A DNA stretch of 64,000 nt from an uncultured Oscillospiraceae bacterium (lineage in GTDB: Bacteria > Bacillota > Clostridia > Oscillospirales > Oscillospiraceae). The translations under genes were made by a program, and so were the position numbers. The notes beneath the pieces are model-generated. The model did no database searches. It worked only from the letters and a program-made list of their open reading frames with translations, and was not told the DNA's origin. Position 1 is the stretch's first letter; each line of letters opens with the position of its first letter. The DNA lies in assembly GCA_902478785.1 (NCBI GenBank), contig CABSMJ010000007.1, positions 1 through 64,000 of the forward strand, given 5' to 3'. Below, one piece after another: positions 24,622 to 33,692 of the stretch.

Positions 24622-24918
24622 ATGGAAGAGCACATGGGCGTAAAGCTGGCGGAGGTGGAGCAGCGGGCCCGGTCCAATACCCGGCGTATCGAAGCTCTGG
24701 AACGGGGACAGGAGACGCTGAGCCGGCTGACCACCTCGGTAGAGGTGATGGTCCAGGAGCAGCGCCACATCCGGGAGAATGTGTCGGAGCTGAGCGAGAA
24801 GCTGGACACCATAGAGCAAAAGCCGCTGCGTCGTTATGAGGCGGTGGCGGAGAAGGTACTTTTGGTGGTGGCCTCCGCGCTCATTACCTGGGTACTGGCC
24901 CGTCTGGGGCTGAGCTGA
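24622..24918 (+). CDS. XhlA-like membrane protein
   Basis: A 98-residue protein with a coiled-coil N-terminal part (residues 10-75, heptads with RIEALERGQETL) and one C-terminal membrane helix (VLLVVASALITWVL). This is the layout of haemolysin XhlA, which acts with holins in PBSX lysis. No XhlB holin or endolysin gene follows. The GTG at 24616 is an alternative start. It ends the cluster before a strong terminator. Confidence 0.7.
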   Translation: MEEHMGVKLAEVEQRARSNTRRIEALERGQETLSRLTTSVEVMVQEQRHIRENVSELSEKLDTIEQKPLRRYEAVAEKVLLVVASALITWVLARLGLS

Positions 24919-24928
24919 GAGAAAACGA

Positions 24929-24961
24929 GGGAGGCGGACGCCCAAAAGGCGTCCGCCTCCC
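24929..24961. terminator. Bidirectional terminator between phage-like cluster and feoB
   Basis: A perfect 14-bp stem (24929-24942 with 24948-24961) and a CAAAA loop. It ends the plus-strand structural cluster and the minus-strand feoAB genes. Confidence 0.85.
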
Positions 24962-24972
24962 TTATTTCATAT

Positions 24973-27096
24973 TCAGAACAATCGGGCCAAATTGGCCGTC
25001 AGGGCACATAGAGCCACGCCCACCGCAGTGGGAAGCACCAGGGCCAGTAAGGTCCAGCGCAGGCTCCCGGTCTCCCGGCGGATGGTCAGCAGCGTGGTGG
25101 AGCAGGGCCAGTGGAACAGGCAAAAGAGCAAAAAGCACACCGCGGTCACCGGGGTCCACCCCTGGGCTTCCAGCACCGGCCACAGCGCGGCGGCGCTGCC
25201 CACCTCCACCAGGGTGCCCGAGGAGGTGTAGAGCATCAGCAAAATGGGAAGGACGATCTCGTTGGCGGGAAAGCCCAGGGCAAAGGCCAGAAGGATGGCC
25301 CCATCCAAGCCCAGAAAATGCCCCAGAGGGTCCAGCCAAGTAGAGAGCCGGGCAAGCACCGGGATGCCGCCCGGCGCCCAGTGGGCCAGCAGCCACAGCA
25401 CCGCCCCGGCTGGGGCGGCCACCGCCGCCGCCCGGCCCAGAACGAAGAGGGTCCGGTCCAGAACAGAGCGCACCAGCACCTTGCCCACCTGGGGAAGGCG
25501 GTAGGGTGGCAGCTCCAGGGTAAAGGAGGAGGGCACGCCCCGCAGCACCGTCCGGGACAGCAGCCAGGATACCGCCATGGTCATCCCCACCCCCAGCAGC
25601 ACCAGAGCCGTCAGCCCCAGAGCCGGCAGCAGCGTCCCGGAGAGCTCCGCCACAGGCAGGAGCAGCACCAGCAGCGTCACCAGAGTGGGAAAGCGGCCGT
25701 TGCAGGGGACGAAGCTGTTGGTCAGCAGGGCCATGAGCCGCTCCCGGGGACTGTCGATAATGCGGCAGCCCACCACCCCCGCGGCGTTGCAGCCAAAGCC
25801 CATGGCCATGGTCAGGGCCTGCTTGCCGCAGGCCCGGCAGCGCTGAAAGGCGTGGTCCAGATTGAAGGCTACCCGAGGCAGATATCCCAGGTCCTCCAGC
25901 AGGGTGAAGAGAGGAAAGAAGATGGCCATGGGCGGCAGCATCACCGACACCACCCAGGACAGCACCAGAAACACGCCGTCCATCAAAAGGCTCCGCACCG
26001 CCTCCGGCGCGCCCAAGTGCACCAGTCCCTGGTTCAGGATCTCTCCCAGCCGGGCAAAGGCAGCGCTGAGGAGTTGGGAGGGGAGGTTGGCCCCGGAGAT
26101 GGTCAGCCAGAACACCCCAGCGAGCAAAAGCAGCATCAGCGGGATGCCGGCCCACCGGGAGGTCAGGATGCGGTCCAGCTTGCGCTCCCGCCGGACGGCG
26201 GCGGTCTCCTCCACGGTGACGCACTGGGCGGCGATCTCCTCCGCCCGCTGCACCAGAGCGGCGGCCACGGCGTCCTGAGGGGAGGCAATGCCCCGGCGGG
26301 CTAGATGGTCTCTTGCCTGTTCCAGGGCAGCAGCCACCGGCGGTGAGACGGCCAGGGAAAATCCCAGGGCCCGGTCCAGGGAGGAGAGAAGAGAGGCATC
26401 GGTGTCCAGCAGCCGCAGTGCCGCCCAGCGGGCGGGCACCAGCGGGCCGCAGGCCCTCGCCACCACTGGCTCCAGCAGCGCCAATGCCTCCTCCACCGCC
26501 GCCGGATAGGTCACCGGGGCGCTTCCGCCTTGGGGCTCCCGGGCCTGACGGTCCACGGCTCGCAGCAGTTCCTCCAGTCCCTGGCCCTGCCGGGCGGCGG
26601 CGGGGACCACCGGCACGCCCAAAAGCTGGGAAAGGCGGCTTAGGTCCACGGTCACGCCCCGGCGCCGCGCCTCGTCCATCAGGTTGACGCACACCACCGT
26701 CCGTCCTGTGATCTCCAGAGTCTGGAGCACCAGGTTCAGATTGCGCTCCAGACAGGCGGCGTCACAGACCACGATGGCCGCGTCCACGTCGGAAAAGCAG
26801 AGGAAGTCCCGTGCCACCTCCTCCTCGGCAGAGTGGGCCAGCAGGGAATAGCACCCCGGCAGGTCCGTCAAAAGATAAGTACGGCCATCCCGGGTGCACA
26901 GCCCCTGGGCCGTGGCCACGGTCTTCCCTGGCCAGTTGCCCGTGTGCTGGTGCAGCCCGGTGAGGGCGTTGAATACCGTGGATTTGCCCACGTTGGGATT
27001 GCCTGCCAGCGCCACCGACAGGTCCCCTGCCCGGAGCTTTGCAGCCACGGCGCTGTTTGCCGCACCGTGGCCGGTGGAGGTGAGGGTCAGGCCCAT
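24973..27096 (-). CDS. feoB: Ferrous iron transport protein B
   Basis: A 707-residue protein with an N-terminal G domain (G1 GNPNVGKST at 32-40, DLPG G3, and NLMD as the G4 variant) and a C-terminal set of about 10 membrane helices with the two gate motifs (NSFVPCNGRFP and CLFHWPCSTT). It imports Fe2+ under anoxic conditions. It overlaps feoA by 10 bp, so the two are coupled. The length is normal. Confidence 0.96.
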   Translation of the reverse strand: MGLTLTSTGHGAANSAVAAKLRAGDLSVALAGNPNVGKSTVFNALTGLHQHTGNWPGKTVATAQGLCTRDGRTYLLTDLPGCYSLLAHSAEEEVARDFLCFSDVDAAIVVCDAACLERNLNLVLQTLEITGRTVVCVNLMDEARRRGVTVDLSRLSQLLGVPVVPAAARQGQGLEELLRAVDRQAREPQGGSAPVTYPAAVEEALALLEPVVARACGPLVPARWAALRLLDTDASLLSSLDRALGFSLAVSPPVAAALEQARDHLARRGIASPQDAVAAALVQRAEEIAAQCVTVEETAAVRRERKLDRILTSRWAGIPLMLLLLAGVFWLTISGANLPSQLLSAAFARLGEILNQGLVHLGAPEAVRSLLMDGVFLVLSWVVSVMLPPMAIFFPLFTLLEDLGYLPRVAFNLDHAFQRCRACGKQALTMAMGFGCNAAGVVGCRIIDSPRERLMALLTNSFVPCNGRFPTLVTLLVLLLPVAELSGTLLPALGLTALVLLGVGMTMAVSWLLSRTVLRGVPSSFTLELPPYRLPQVGKVLVRSVLDRTLFVLGRAAAVAAPAGAVLWLLAHWAPGGIPVLARLSTWLDPLGHFLGLDGAILLAFALGFPANEIVLPILLMLYTSSGTLVEVGSAAALWPVLEAQGWTPVTAVCFLLFCLFHWPCSTTLLTIRRETGSLRWTLLALVLPTAVGVALCALTANLARLF

Positions 27097-27374
27097 GTCC
27101 CGTCACCTCGCTTTTCCCCGGATGGGGGATCTTCGGCGTTCTCGGGACTGATTTGGATCTGACAGGCGTCCCGGGCCCGCAGGGCGATGAGCGCGCCCCG
27201 TATCTTGTAAGCCGCAGGGTCTCCGGCGGGACTTTGGAGCACACACTGCACCGTGGTGCCCTCCACCAGACCCAGATCCTGAAGCCTGCGGCGCATGGTC
27301 CCATGGGAGAAAAGGGCCGTCACCCGGCCCCGCTGTCCCTCGGACAGCTGATCCAATCCCACATACAATGGCAT
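27087..27374 (-). CDS. feoA: Ferrous iron transport protein A
   Basis: A 95-residue SH3-like FeoA protein (LDQLSEGQRGRVTAL, RRRLQDLGLVEGTTV, YKIRGALIALR). It assists FeoB at the membrane. The start 27374 has GGAGG just upstream; the longer in-frame opening upstream lacks a good site. No Fur box was found; transcription may continue from proBA. Confidence 0.92.
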   Translation of the reverse strand: MPLYVGLDQLSEGQRGRVTALFSHGTMRRRLQDLGLVEGTTVQCVLQSPAGDPAAYKIRGALIALRARDACQIQISPENAEDPPSGEKRGDGTWA

Positions 27375-27451
27375 CGCCTCCTGATCGCGTTTGGGGTCTG
27401 CCACAGGATATGCGCCGGTCCGGCGGATGGTCCCGGCGGGGCGGGAAGCAA

Positions 27452-27486
27452 ACAGCAGGCGGTCCCCATTGGGGACCGCCTGCTGT
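27452..27486. terminator. Strong hairpin after proA
   Basis: A perfect 16-bp stem (27452-27467 with 27471-27486) with a 3-nt loop. The minus-strand tail is only weakly T-rich (TTTGCTTCC), so it may be a leaky terminator between proBA and feoAB. Confidence 0.6.
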
Positions 27487-27504
27487 GTATAGTATGGGAG
27501 CAGC

Positions 27505-28749
27505 TTATCGCACCTGTCCATTGCCCTGGACCACGTATTTATAACTGGTCAGCTCCCGCAGGCCCATGGGGCCCCGGGCGTGCATCTTCTGGGTGGAAAT
27601 GCCGATCTCCGCCCCGCAGCCGAACTCGCCGCCGTCGGTGAAGCGGGTGGAGGCGTTGACGTATACCGCCGCTGCGTCCACCTCCCGCAAAAACCGCTCC
27701 GCAGCTGCCGGGTCGGCGGTGACGATGGCCTCGCTGTGGTGGGTGGTGTAGCGGGCGATGTGAGAAAGGGCCTGGTCCAGGCTGTCCACCACCCGGGCCG
27801 CCAGGATGTAGTCGTTGAACTCCTGGGCATAGTCCTCCTCGGTGGCGGCGGTAATGCCGGGCAGAATGGCCTGCGTCCGCTCACAGCCCCGCCACTCCAC
27901 ATGGCAGGCCTCCAGACGGGCATAGGCGGCGGGCAAAAACCGCTCCGCCACGGCCTCATGGACCAGCACCGTCTCCAGAGCGTTGCACACCGAGGGACGG
28001 GAGCACTTGCCGTTGAAGAGGATCTCCACCGCCATATCCAAATCGGCGCTCTTGTCCACATACAGATGACAGTTGCCGGTGCCGGTCTCGATGGTGGGGA
28101 TGGTGGCGGTCTCCAGCACCCGGCGGATGAGTCCGGCGCCGCCCCGGGGGATGAGCACGTCGATGAAACCCCGCAGACGCATCATGGCGTCGGCGGTGGC
28201 GTGAGAGGTGTCGTCCAGGAAGGTGACGCAGTCGCTGTCCAGGCCTGCCTGGGCCAGGGCGTCCTTCATGATGCCCGCCAGCACCAGATTGGTGCCGAAG
28301 GCCTCCTTTCCACCCCGGAGGAAGGCGGCGTTGCCGGACTTGAGGCACAGCACCGCCGCGTCCACGGTGACGTTGGGCCGGGCCTCATAGATGATGCCCA
28401 CCACGCCCAGAGGCACCCGGACCTTCCGGATGTTGAGGCCGTTGGGCCGCACCACCGTGTCCATGATCTCCCCCACGGGGTCCGGCAGGGCCATGACCTC
28501 CCGGACGCCCTTGGCCATGCCGGCGATGCGCTCCGGCGTCAGGCGCAGCCGGTCCAGCATGGCGGGGCGCATCCCACTTTGCTCCGCCTGGGCCATATCC
28601 CGGTCATTGGCCTCCAGAATCTCGCCCTGGCGGGCCTCCAGGGCCAGGGCGATGGCCTCCAGCCCCCGGTTCTTGGTGGCTGTGTCGTACAGTGCCAGCT
28701 TGCCTGCGGCCTCCTTGGCCTGGCAGGCCAGTTCATGCAGATGATCCAT
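27505..28749 (-). CDS. proA: Gamma-glutamyl phosphate reductase
   Basis: A 414-residue aldehyde-dehydrogenase-fold enzyme that reduces gamma-glutamyl phosphate to the semialdehyde for proline synthesis. Motifs include LGVVGIIYEARPNVT, AVLCLKSGNAAFLRGG, IPTIETGTGNCH with CVD-type strand, and the catalytic Cys in NGKCSRPSVCNALE. Full length. It follows proB by 18 bp. Confidence 0.96.
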   Translation of the reverse strand: MDHLHELACQAKEAAGKLALYDTATKNRGLEAIALALEARQGEILEANDRDMAQAEQSGMRPAMLDRLRLTPERIAGMAKGVREVMALPDPVGEIMDTVVRPNGLNIRKVRVPLGVVGIIYEARPNVTVDAAVLCLKSGNAAFLRGGKEAFGTNLVLAGIMKDALAQAGLDSDCVTFLDDTSHATADAMMRLRGFIDVLIPRGGAGLIRRVLETATIPTIETGTGNCHLYVDKSADLDMAVEILFNGKCSRPSVCNALETVLVHEAVAERFLPAAYARLEACHVEWRGCERTQAILPGITAATEEDYAQEFNDYILAARVVDSLDQALSHIARYTTHHSEAIVTADPAAAERFLREVDAAAVYVNASTRFTDGGEFGCGAEIGISTQKMHARGPMGLRELTSYKYVVQGNGQVR

Positions 28750-28767
28750 ATCGGGCGCTCTCCTTTC

Positions 28768-29565
28768 TCAGCAGGTGCCCTGAGCGGGCAGAAACAGCGT
28801 TCCGGGCTTCTTGCCCTCCAACAGGTCGTACAAAAGCTCCGGCTCCGCGCCGTTGAGGATGGCCACGGCGATGCCATGGCCTGTGGCGGTGCGGGCGGCC
28901 TGGATCTTGGTGGTCATGCCGCCGGTGCCGAAGTCCGAGGCGGAGCCGCCGGCCAGAGCCTCGATCTGTGCATCGATGGTCTCCACCACCGGAATCAGCC
29001 TGGCCTCCGGGTTCTTTCTGGGGTCCGAGTCAAAGAGCCCGTCGATGTCCGAGAGGATCACCAGCAGGTCCGCCTCCGTCAGCACCGCCACCTGGGCGGA
29101 GAGATTGTCGTTGTCGCCGAACTCCAGCTCCTCGGTGGCCACGGTGTCGTTTTCGTTGACGATGGGCACGGCGCCCAGCTCCAGCAGGCGGTTGAAGGTG
29201 TTTTTCATGTTCTGCCGCCGCTGGGGTACCTCGAAGCCGTCCCGGGTCAGCAGCACCTGAGCCACGGTGTGGTTGCGCTCCTGGAACTGCTCGTCGTAGA
29301 GATACATCAGCTCGCACTGGCCCACCGCGGCGGCGGCCTGCTTGCCGGGGGTGTCCTTGGGGCGGCAATGGAGGCCCAGCTTGGCCACGCCCACGCCCAC
29401 GGCGCCGGAGGAGACCAGAATCAGCTCCCGGCCGGAGTTGCACAGATCGCAGAGCACCTTGCACAGATGCTCGAAGCGGCGGATATTGATACGGCCCGTC
29501 TCGTGGGTCAGGGTGCTGGTGCCGATTTTGATGACCACCCGTCGGGCCTCACGGATATCTTTCAT
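28768..29565 (-). CDS. proB: Glutamate 5-kinase, short form without PUA domain
   Basis: A 265-residue amino-acid kinase (VVIKIGTSTL, LVSSGAVGVG, IVNENDTVA, LVILSDIDGLFD, GTGGMTTKI). It makes gamma-glutamyl phosphate, the first step of proline synthesis. The C-terminal PUA domain seen in E. coli ProB is absent, as in many Firmicutes. A promoter and AAAGGAACG site lie upstream. Confidence 0.96.
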   Translation of the reverse strand: MKDIREARRVVIKIGTSTLTHETGRINIRRFEHLCKVLCDLCNSGRELILVSSGAVGVGVAKLGLHCRPKDTPGKQAAAAVGQCELMYLYDEQFQERNHTVAQVLLTRDGFEVPQRRQNMKNTFNRLLELGAVPIVNENDTVATEELEFGDNDNLSAQVAVLTEADLLVILSDIDGLFDSDPRKNPEARLIPVVETIDAQIEALAGGSASDFGTGGMTTKIQAARTATGHGIAVAILNGAEPELLYDLLEGKKPGTLFLPAQGTC

Positions 29566-29618
29566 GGAGGATCGTTCCTTTCTGGGGCGGACCGGAGCCC
29601 GCGCTTTCTTAATCCATC

Positions 29619-29647
29619 AGTATAGCAACTTCTCATTCCTCCGTCAA
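29619..29647 (-). promoter_or_regulatory. Sigma-A-type promoter of proBA
   Basis: On the minus strand TTGACG and TATACT are separated by 17 bp. It lies 54 bp upstream of the proB start. Confidence 0.75.
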
Positions 29648-29697
29648 TGCAGCGGGCAGGCGGGAAATTTTCTTCACGCAACAAAAGCGGCTGTCAG

Positions 29698-29741
29698 AAA
29701 AGGGAGAGGGACACACATTTCGTGTAGCTCTCTCCCTTTTT
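29698..29741. terminator. Bidirectional hairpin terminator
   Basis: AAAAGGGAGAG (29698-29708) pairs with CTCTCCCTTTT (29730-29740) around an inner ACAC/GTGT helix. It terminates the small membrane-protein gene on the minus strand. Confidence 0.75.
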
Positions 29742-29752
29742 GTATGGCAGCA

Positions 29753-30199
29753 TCAGAATAGACTATCCAAAAATGTAAGCAGCTTGGAAGAATCGCCGAT
29801 GATGGACCAGCTTCCTTGCTGGGTATACAGTTTTCCTCGGTCGTCGATTTTGCACTCATAGAAGACCGGTTCCTCAGTTGTCTGCGCTCCTTCAAAGGAG
29901 AGCGTATATACATATTTGTCGTATGGGCCGATCTTGTCAGGGGAGGAGCCCCGGCGCACCATCTGCGTTTCTTCTAGCTTTTCCAGCAGCTCCTCCTGCT
30001 GGGCCTTTGTCAGTGGGGAGTCTTCCACATTGTCAGATGACATCCGTGTGACACGGCAGGAGGAAATCGAAAAGCTGTCAGGAAGCAGTGCGGTGGCCTT
30101 TTGGGGAAACTGCTTTACAACGACGATCAAAACCAGTGCGCCCAAAACAAGGGCGATGATTGCTGTTTTGGCTGCTCTTTTGCGTTTTGCCGTTTGCAT
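29753..30199 (-). CDS. Small membrane-anchored protein of unknown function
   Basis: A 148-residue protein with a basic N-terminus (KRKRAAK), one membrane helix (residues 12-30, TAIIALVLGALVLIVVV) and an extracytoplasmic domain with alternating strands. No known motif. The lower GC and the lone position between two terminators suggest acquisition. The GGGAGG site about 11 nt before ATG 30199 supports the start. Confidence 0.7.
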   Translation of the reverse strand: MQTAKRKRAAKTAIIALVLGALVLIVVVKQFPQKATALLPDSFSISSCRVTRMSSDNVEDSPLTKAQQEELLEKLEETQMVRRGSSPDKIGPYDKYVYTLSFEGAQTTEEPVFYECKIDDRGKLYTQQGSWSIIGDSSKLLTFLDSLF

Positions 30200-30540
30200 G
30201 GGACAGGATACCTCCCTTCAGGAACGATATGTATTTGTCTGCTTTCCCTGTAAATTACCGATCCATTTTAATTACTGTCTGGGATTCCCTCCATGGGACA
30301 CTTTGTGCATCCTCCCTGACAGATTGCTGCAATCATGGCCAATCACCCTCTCTGTGCAATGACTGCTTTTATGCAATTTTACCATATATCGGGCACTATA
30401 ACAACAGGGGAAATGCAGTAAACAAAAAAGCCGGAAGGGCGTCGGCGGCCCGGAAATTTCTCCTGCGGAGATTTGACAGCGGCCCCGGGGGAATGGTACC
30501 ATAAACCCACGATTTCAATTTTGACACAGGAGCGTGTTTT
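30200..30540 (+). promoter_or_regulatory. Intergenic region with promoter of the HAD-hydrolase operon
   Basis: This 341-bp stretch has no gene. Near its end, TTGACA (30473-30478) and TACCAT (30497-30502) are 18 bp apart, a plausible promoter for the plus-strand genes. The left part is AT-rich and featureless. Confidence 0.55.
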
Positions 30541-31254
30541 ATGATTCTGGAAAACCGTGATACGGTGCTGTTCGACCTGGACGGCACCTTGCTTCCCTTC
30601 CGGCAGGAGGACTTTGTCCACGACTACTTCGGCCGCCTGGTGCAAAAGGCCATGCCCCTGGGCTTTGACAAGGACACCCTGGTCAAGGCCGTGTGGGCCG
30701 GCACCGGGGCCATGGTGGAAAACGACGGCAGCAAGAGCAACTGCCAGGCCTTCTGGGAGGTGTTCACTCACCTCACCGGCCGGGGCCGGGAGGAGCTGGA
30801 GCCGGTGTTTTTGGAGTTTTATCAAAAGGAGTTTGACCAGGTGCGGGAGGTGCTGCGGGGATCGGCGGACCGCGGTGGCCTGATGCAGGAGCTGCGCCGC
30901 CGGGGCTGCGGGCTGATTTTGGCCACCAACCCGCTCTTTCCGCCGGAGGCGGTGGAGACCCGCCTGCGGTGGGTGGGGCTCACCAGCGCCGACTTTGACC
31001 ACATCACCACCTATGACAACAGCTGCCACTGCAAGCCCAACCCGGACTATTTTCGGGACATTCTGGCGGACACCGGCCGCCGGGCGGAGCAGTGCGTCAT
31101 GGTGGGCAACAACGCCCGGGAGGATATGGTGGCCGGGGAGCTGGGCATGGCGGTCTATCTGGTCACCGACCACCCGGAGGACTGCACCGACGCCGATCTG
31201 GCCCGCTATCCCCACGGCAGCTTTGCAGAGATGGAAGCATGGCTCCTGGGATAA
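30541..31254 (+). CDS. HAD-family hydrolase
   Basis: A 237-residue HAD phosphatase: motif I DLDGTLL (residues 11-17), motif II ATNP, the Lys of CKPNP and motif IV GNNAREDMVAG. The cap is of the small helical type. The substrate is not predictable. Its stop overlaps the metallopeptidase start, so both are coupled. Confidence 0.88.
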   Translation: MILENRDTVLFDLDGTLLPFRQEDFVHDYFGRLVQKAMPLGFDKDTLVKAVWAGTGAMVENDGSKSNCQAFWEVFTHLTGRGREELEPVFLEFYQKEFDQVREVLRGSADRGGLMQELRRRGCGLILATNPLFPPEAVETRLRWVGLTSADFDHITTYDNSCHCKPNPDYFRDILADTGRRAEQCVMVGNNAREDMVAGELGMAVYLVTDHPEDCTDADLARYPHGSFAEMEAWLLG

Positions 31255-31958
31255 AGACCCTGGCGGTGGACGGGCTGCGGGTGGAGGTGGAGCGCAAGGC
31301 CATTCGGAACCTCTACCTGCGGATCGGGCCTGACGGCGCCGTGCGGGTGACGGCGCCCCGAGTCGTCACCGACGGGCAGGTGGAGGCCTTTGTGCGCAGC
31401 AAGCGCCGCTGGCTGGACCAGCGGCTCCGGGCTGTGCCCACCTATCGTCCCCGATATGTGGCCGGGGAGCGCTTCCCGCTGTGGGGGAAGTGGTACCCCC
31501 TGGCGGTGGAGGAGACCACAGGCAGACCTGAGGTCCGCCGGGAAGAAGGGCAAATCGTGCTCCGAATAGAGCACGGCGCAGAGGAGGCCCGGCGAAAGGC
31601 GGTGCTGGACGCCTTTTACCGCCGGGAGCTGACCGCTGCGCTGCCGGAGGTGGTGGAGCGGCAGGAGGCACGCACAGGCCTCCACGCTTCCTCCTGGCAG
31701 ATCCGGGAGATGTCCACCCGCTGGGGCTCCTGCACGGTCCGCACCGGCGCCATCCGGGTGAATTTGCACTTGGCCAAGTTCCCGCCGGAGTGCCTTGCCT
31801 ATCTGGTGACCCACGAGCTGACCCATCTGCTGGAGACGGGGCACAATGCACGGTTCTACGGCTTTTTGGACCGCTTTTACCCCAACTGGCGGCAGGCCAG
31901 GGCCTGCCTGCGGGCGGGGGCCCCGGTGCTCCCGCCGGAGGGATGGAGCGGAACCTGA
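31239..31958 (+). CDS. YgjP-like (M48-type) metallopeptidase
   Basis: A 239-residue protein of the YgjP/DUF45 group. The zinc motif HELTHLLETGH gives His192, Glu193, His196 and His202. The segment MSTRWGSC is also family-typical. It starts inside the end of the HAD gene. Cytoplasmic, no membrane helix; substrate unknown. Confidence 0.85.
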   Translation: MAPGIKTLAVDGLRVEVERKAIRNLYLRIGPDGAVRVTAPRVVTDGQVEAFVRSKRRWLDQRLRAVPTYRPRYVAGERFPLWGKWYPLAVEETTGRPEVRREEGQIVLRIEHGAEEARRKAVLDAFYRRELTAALPEVVERQEARTGLHASSWQIREMSTRWGSCTVRTGAIRVNLHLAKFPPECLAYLVTHELTHLLETGHNARFYGFLDRFYPNWRQARACLRAGAPVLPPEGWSGT

Positions 31959-31983
31959 CAAGAGAAGGAGGAGGCGTCTCTCT

Positions 31984-32520
31984 ATGGAATATCAAGAGCT
32001 GCTGCATCAGCGGCAGAGCTGCCGGGCCTATGACCCAAATCGCCCGGTGGAGCAGGAAAAGATTCTCCGGTGCCTGGAGGCGGTGCGCCTGTCTCCCAGC
32101 GCCTGCAACTCCCAGCCCTACCATCTGACGGCCTGTACGGGGAAGCTGGCCCGACAGGTGGCGCCTCTGGTCCAGGGGGAGGCGCACAACGGCTTTGCCT
32201 CTCAGGTGCCCTGCTTTGTGGTCATCAGCGAGGCGCCCTATAACCCCAGCGCTGCCATGCACGCCCGAGTGACCGGCCGGGACTACCGCAGCATGGACAT
32301 CGGCATCGCCGCCGCCCACCTGACATTGGCCGCTGCGGACCAGGGGCTGGGCAGCTGCCTGCTGGGCTGGTTCGACGAGGAAAAGCTCCGAGCCCTGCTG
32401 GGCCTGGAGGGGGAGGTGCGGCTGGTGATGGCCCTGGGCTATGCCTGCCCCGGCGATCCCCTTCGGGAAAAAGTGCGGCCGCCGCTGAGCCAGCTGGCGG
32501 ACCTCATAGAGGAGAGCTGA
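31984..32520 (+). CDS. Nitroreductase-family protein
   Basis: A 178-residue FMN-dependent nitroreductase-like protein (RQSCRAYD at the start, SPSACNSQPYH for FMN phosphate, MDIGIAAAHLTLAA, and GLGSCLLGWFD). It likely reduces quinones or nitro compounds with NAD(P)H. A good GAAGGAGG site lies upstream. It is cotranscribed with the metallopeptidase. Confidence 0.88.
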   Translation: MEYQELLHQRQSCRAYDPNRPVEQEKILRCLEAVRLSPSACNSQPYHLTACTGKLARQVAPLVQGEAHNGFASQVPCFVVISEAPYNPSAAMHARVTGRDYRSMDIGIAAAHLTLAAADQGLGSCLLGWFDEEKLRALLGLEGEVRLVMALGYACPGDPLREKVRPPLSQLADLIEES

Positions 32521-32543
32521 AGGGGAACTGCGTGGATTTTCCA

Positions 32544-32572
32544 TTGCATTTTGAGCCAGGGTGGGGTATGAT
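32544..32572 (+). promoter_or_regulatory. Promoter of the DegV gene
   Basis: TTGCAT and TATGAT with a 17-bp spacer, 52 bp before the start codon. Confidence 0.75.
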
Positions 32573-32624
32573 AAAACGGAATTTCCGCCAAATCCCATCA
32601 CTTTTACATAAAGGAGCCCAATTC

Positions 32625-33491
32625 ATGGATCAGACCTATCAGATTCTCACCGACGCCACCGCCGACCTCTCTGCGGAGATTGTGGAGGAGTTTGGCCTGA
32701 AGGTCATCCCCATGCCCATCACGCTGGGCGGCAAGACCTTCCACCACCACTATGACTATCGGGAGATGTCCTCCCGGGATTTTTATGACGCCATCCGGGC
32801 GGGGGCGGAGGTCAGCACCGCCCAGATCAACCTGATGACCTATCTGCGGGCCTTCCTGCCTCTCCTGCGGGCGGGGAAGGATATTGTCTACCTCTGCTTC
32901 TCCTCGGGCCTGTCCGGCACCATCCAGACGGCCCGGATGGTGATGGCTGAGCTGCAGGAGAAGTTCCCCCAGCGCAGGATCCTCTGTGTGGATACCCTCT
33001 GCGCCTCCGTGGGACAGGGCCTTCTGGTCTATGAGGCCCTGCGCCGCCAGCGGGACCAGGACTACACCCTGGATCAGCTGCTGGAGTGGGTGGAGCAGAA
33101 CAAGACCCGGGTCTGCCACTGGTTCACAGTGGAGGACCTGAACCACCTCTATAAGGGCGGCCGGCTGTCCCGGGCCGCTGCAGTGGCGGGCACCATGCTG
33201 CAGATCAAGCCCATCCTCACCGTGGACGATTCCGGGCACCTGAGCGTTTGGGGCAAGGCCAGAGGCACCGCCAAGGCCTATCAGACCATTTTGGACCAGA
33301 CCAAGGACGTGGACCTGTCCGACCAGACCATCATCGTGGGCCACAGCGACAACCCCCAGGGGGCCGAAAAGCTCCGCGCCGCTCTGGAGAGCCAGGCCCG
33401 AGAGGTGCTGGTGCTGCCGGTGGGTCCGGTGATCGGCGCCCATACCGGCGCGGGCCTGGCGGCGGTGGTCTACTTCGGCGCCGGGCGCTGA
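32625..33491 (+). CDS. DegV-family fatty-acid-binding protein
   Basis: A 288-residue DegV protein (QILTDATADLSAEI at the start, VSTAQIN, CFSSGLSGT, DTLCASVGQG, and GPVIGAHTGAG at the end). DegV/FakB proteins bind fatty acids for FakA kinase. No FakA is in the window. AAAGGAG precedes ATG 32625. Full length. Confidence 0.92.
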   Translation: MDQTYQILTDATADLSAEIVEEFGLKVIPMPITLGGKTFHHHYDYREMSSRDFYDAIRAGAEVSTAQINLMTYLRAFLPLLRAGKDIVYLCFSSGLSGTIQTARMVMAELQEKFPQRRILCVDTLCASVGQGLLVYEALRRQRDQDYTLDQLLEWVEQNKTRVCHWFTVEDLNHLYKGGRLSRAAAVAGTMLQIKPILTVDDSGHLSVWGKARGTAKAYQTILDQTKDVDLSDQTIIVGHSDNPQGAEKLRAALESQAREVLVLPVGPVIGAHTGAGLAAVVYFGAGR

Positions 33492-33551
33492 GCGCTGTCA
33501 CGGCGAAAGATAGGCGGCGGCCGGAGAAGGCGGCGCCTGTTCCAAAGTCTA

Positions 33552-33590
33552 TGCGGCGCCGTCTCCGATGGCTTCGGAGGCGGCGCCTGA
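33552..33590. other. GC-rich hairpin between degV and the potassium channel gene
   Basis: GGCGCCGTCTCCGA pairs with TCGGAGGCGGCGCC (one G-T pair). A related GGCGGCGCCTG word lies just upstream. No T-run is present. It may be a terminator or a REP-like structure. Confidence 0.45.
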
Positions 33591-33692
33591 CATTTCAGGG
33601 GGCAGCAGGGAAGGTGCCCCGCCGGAACAGGCCCGGGACCGTCTCCGCAGGAGAGAAAACCGGCCTCCGAGAAAAACAGGGAGGGGTTATGG

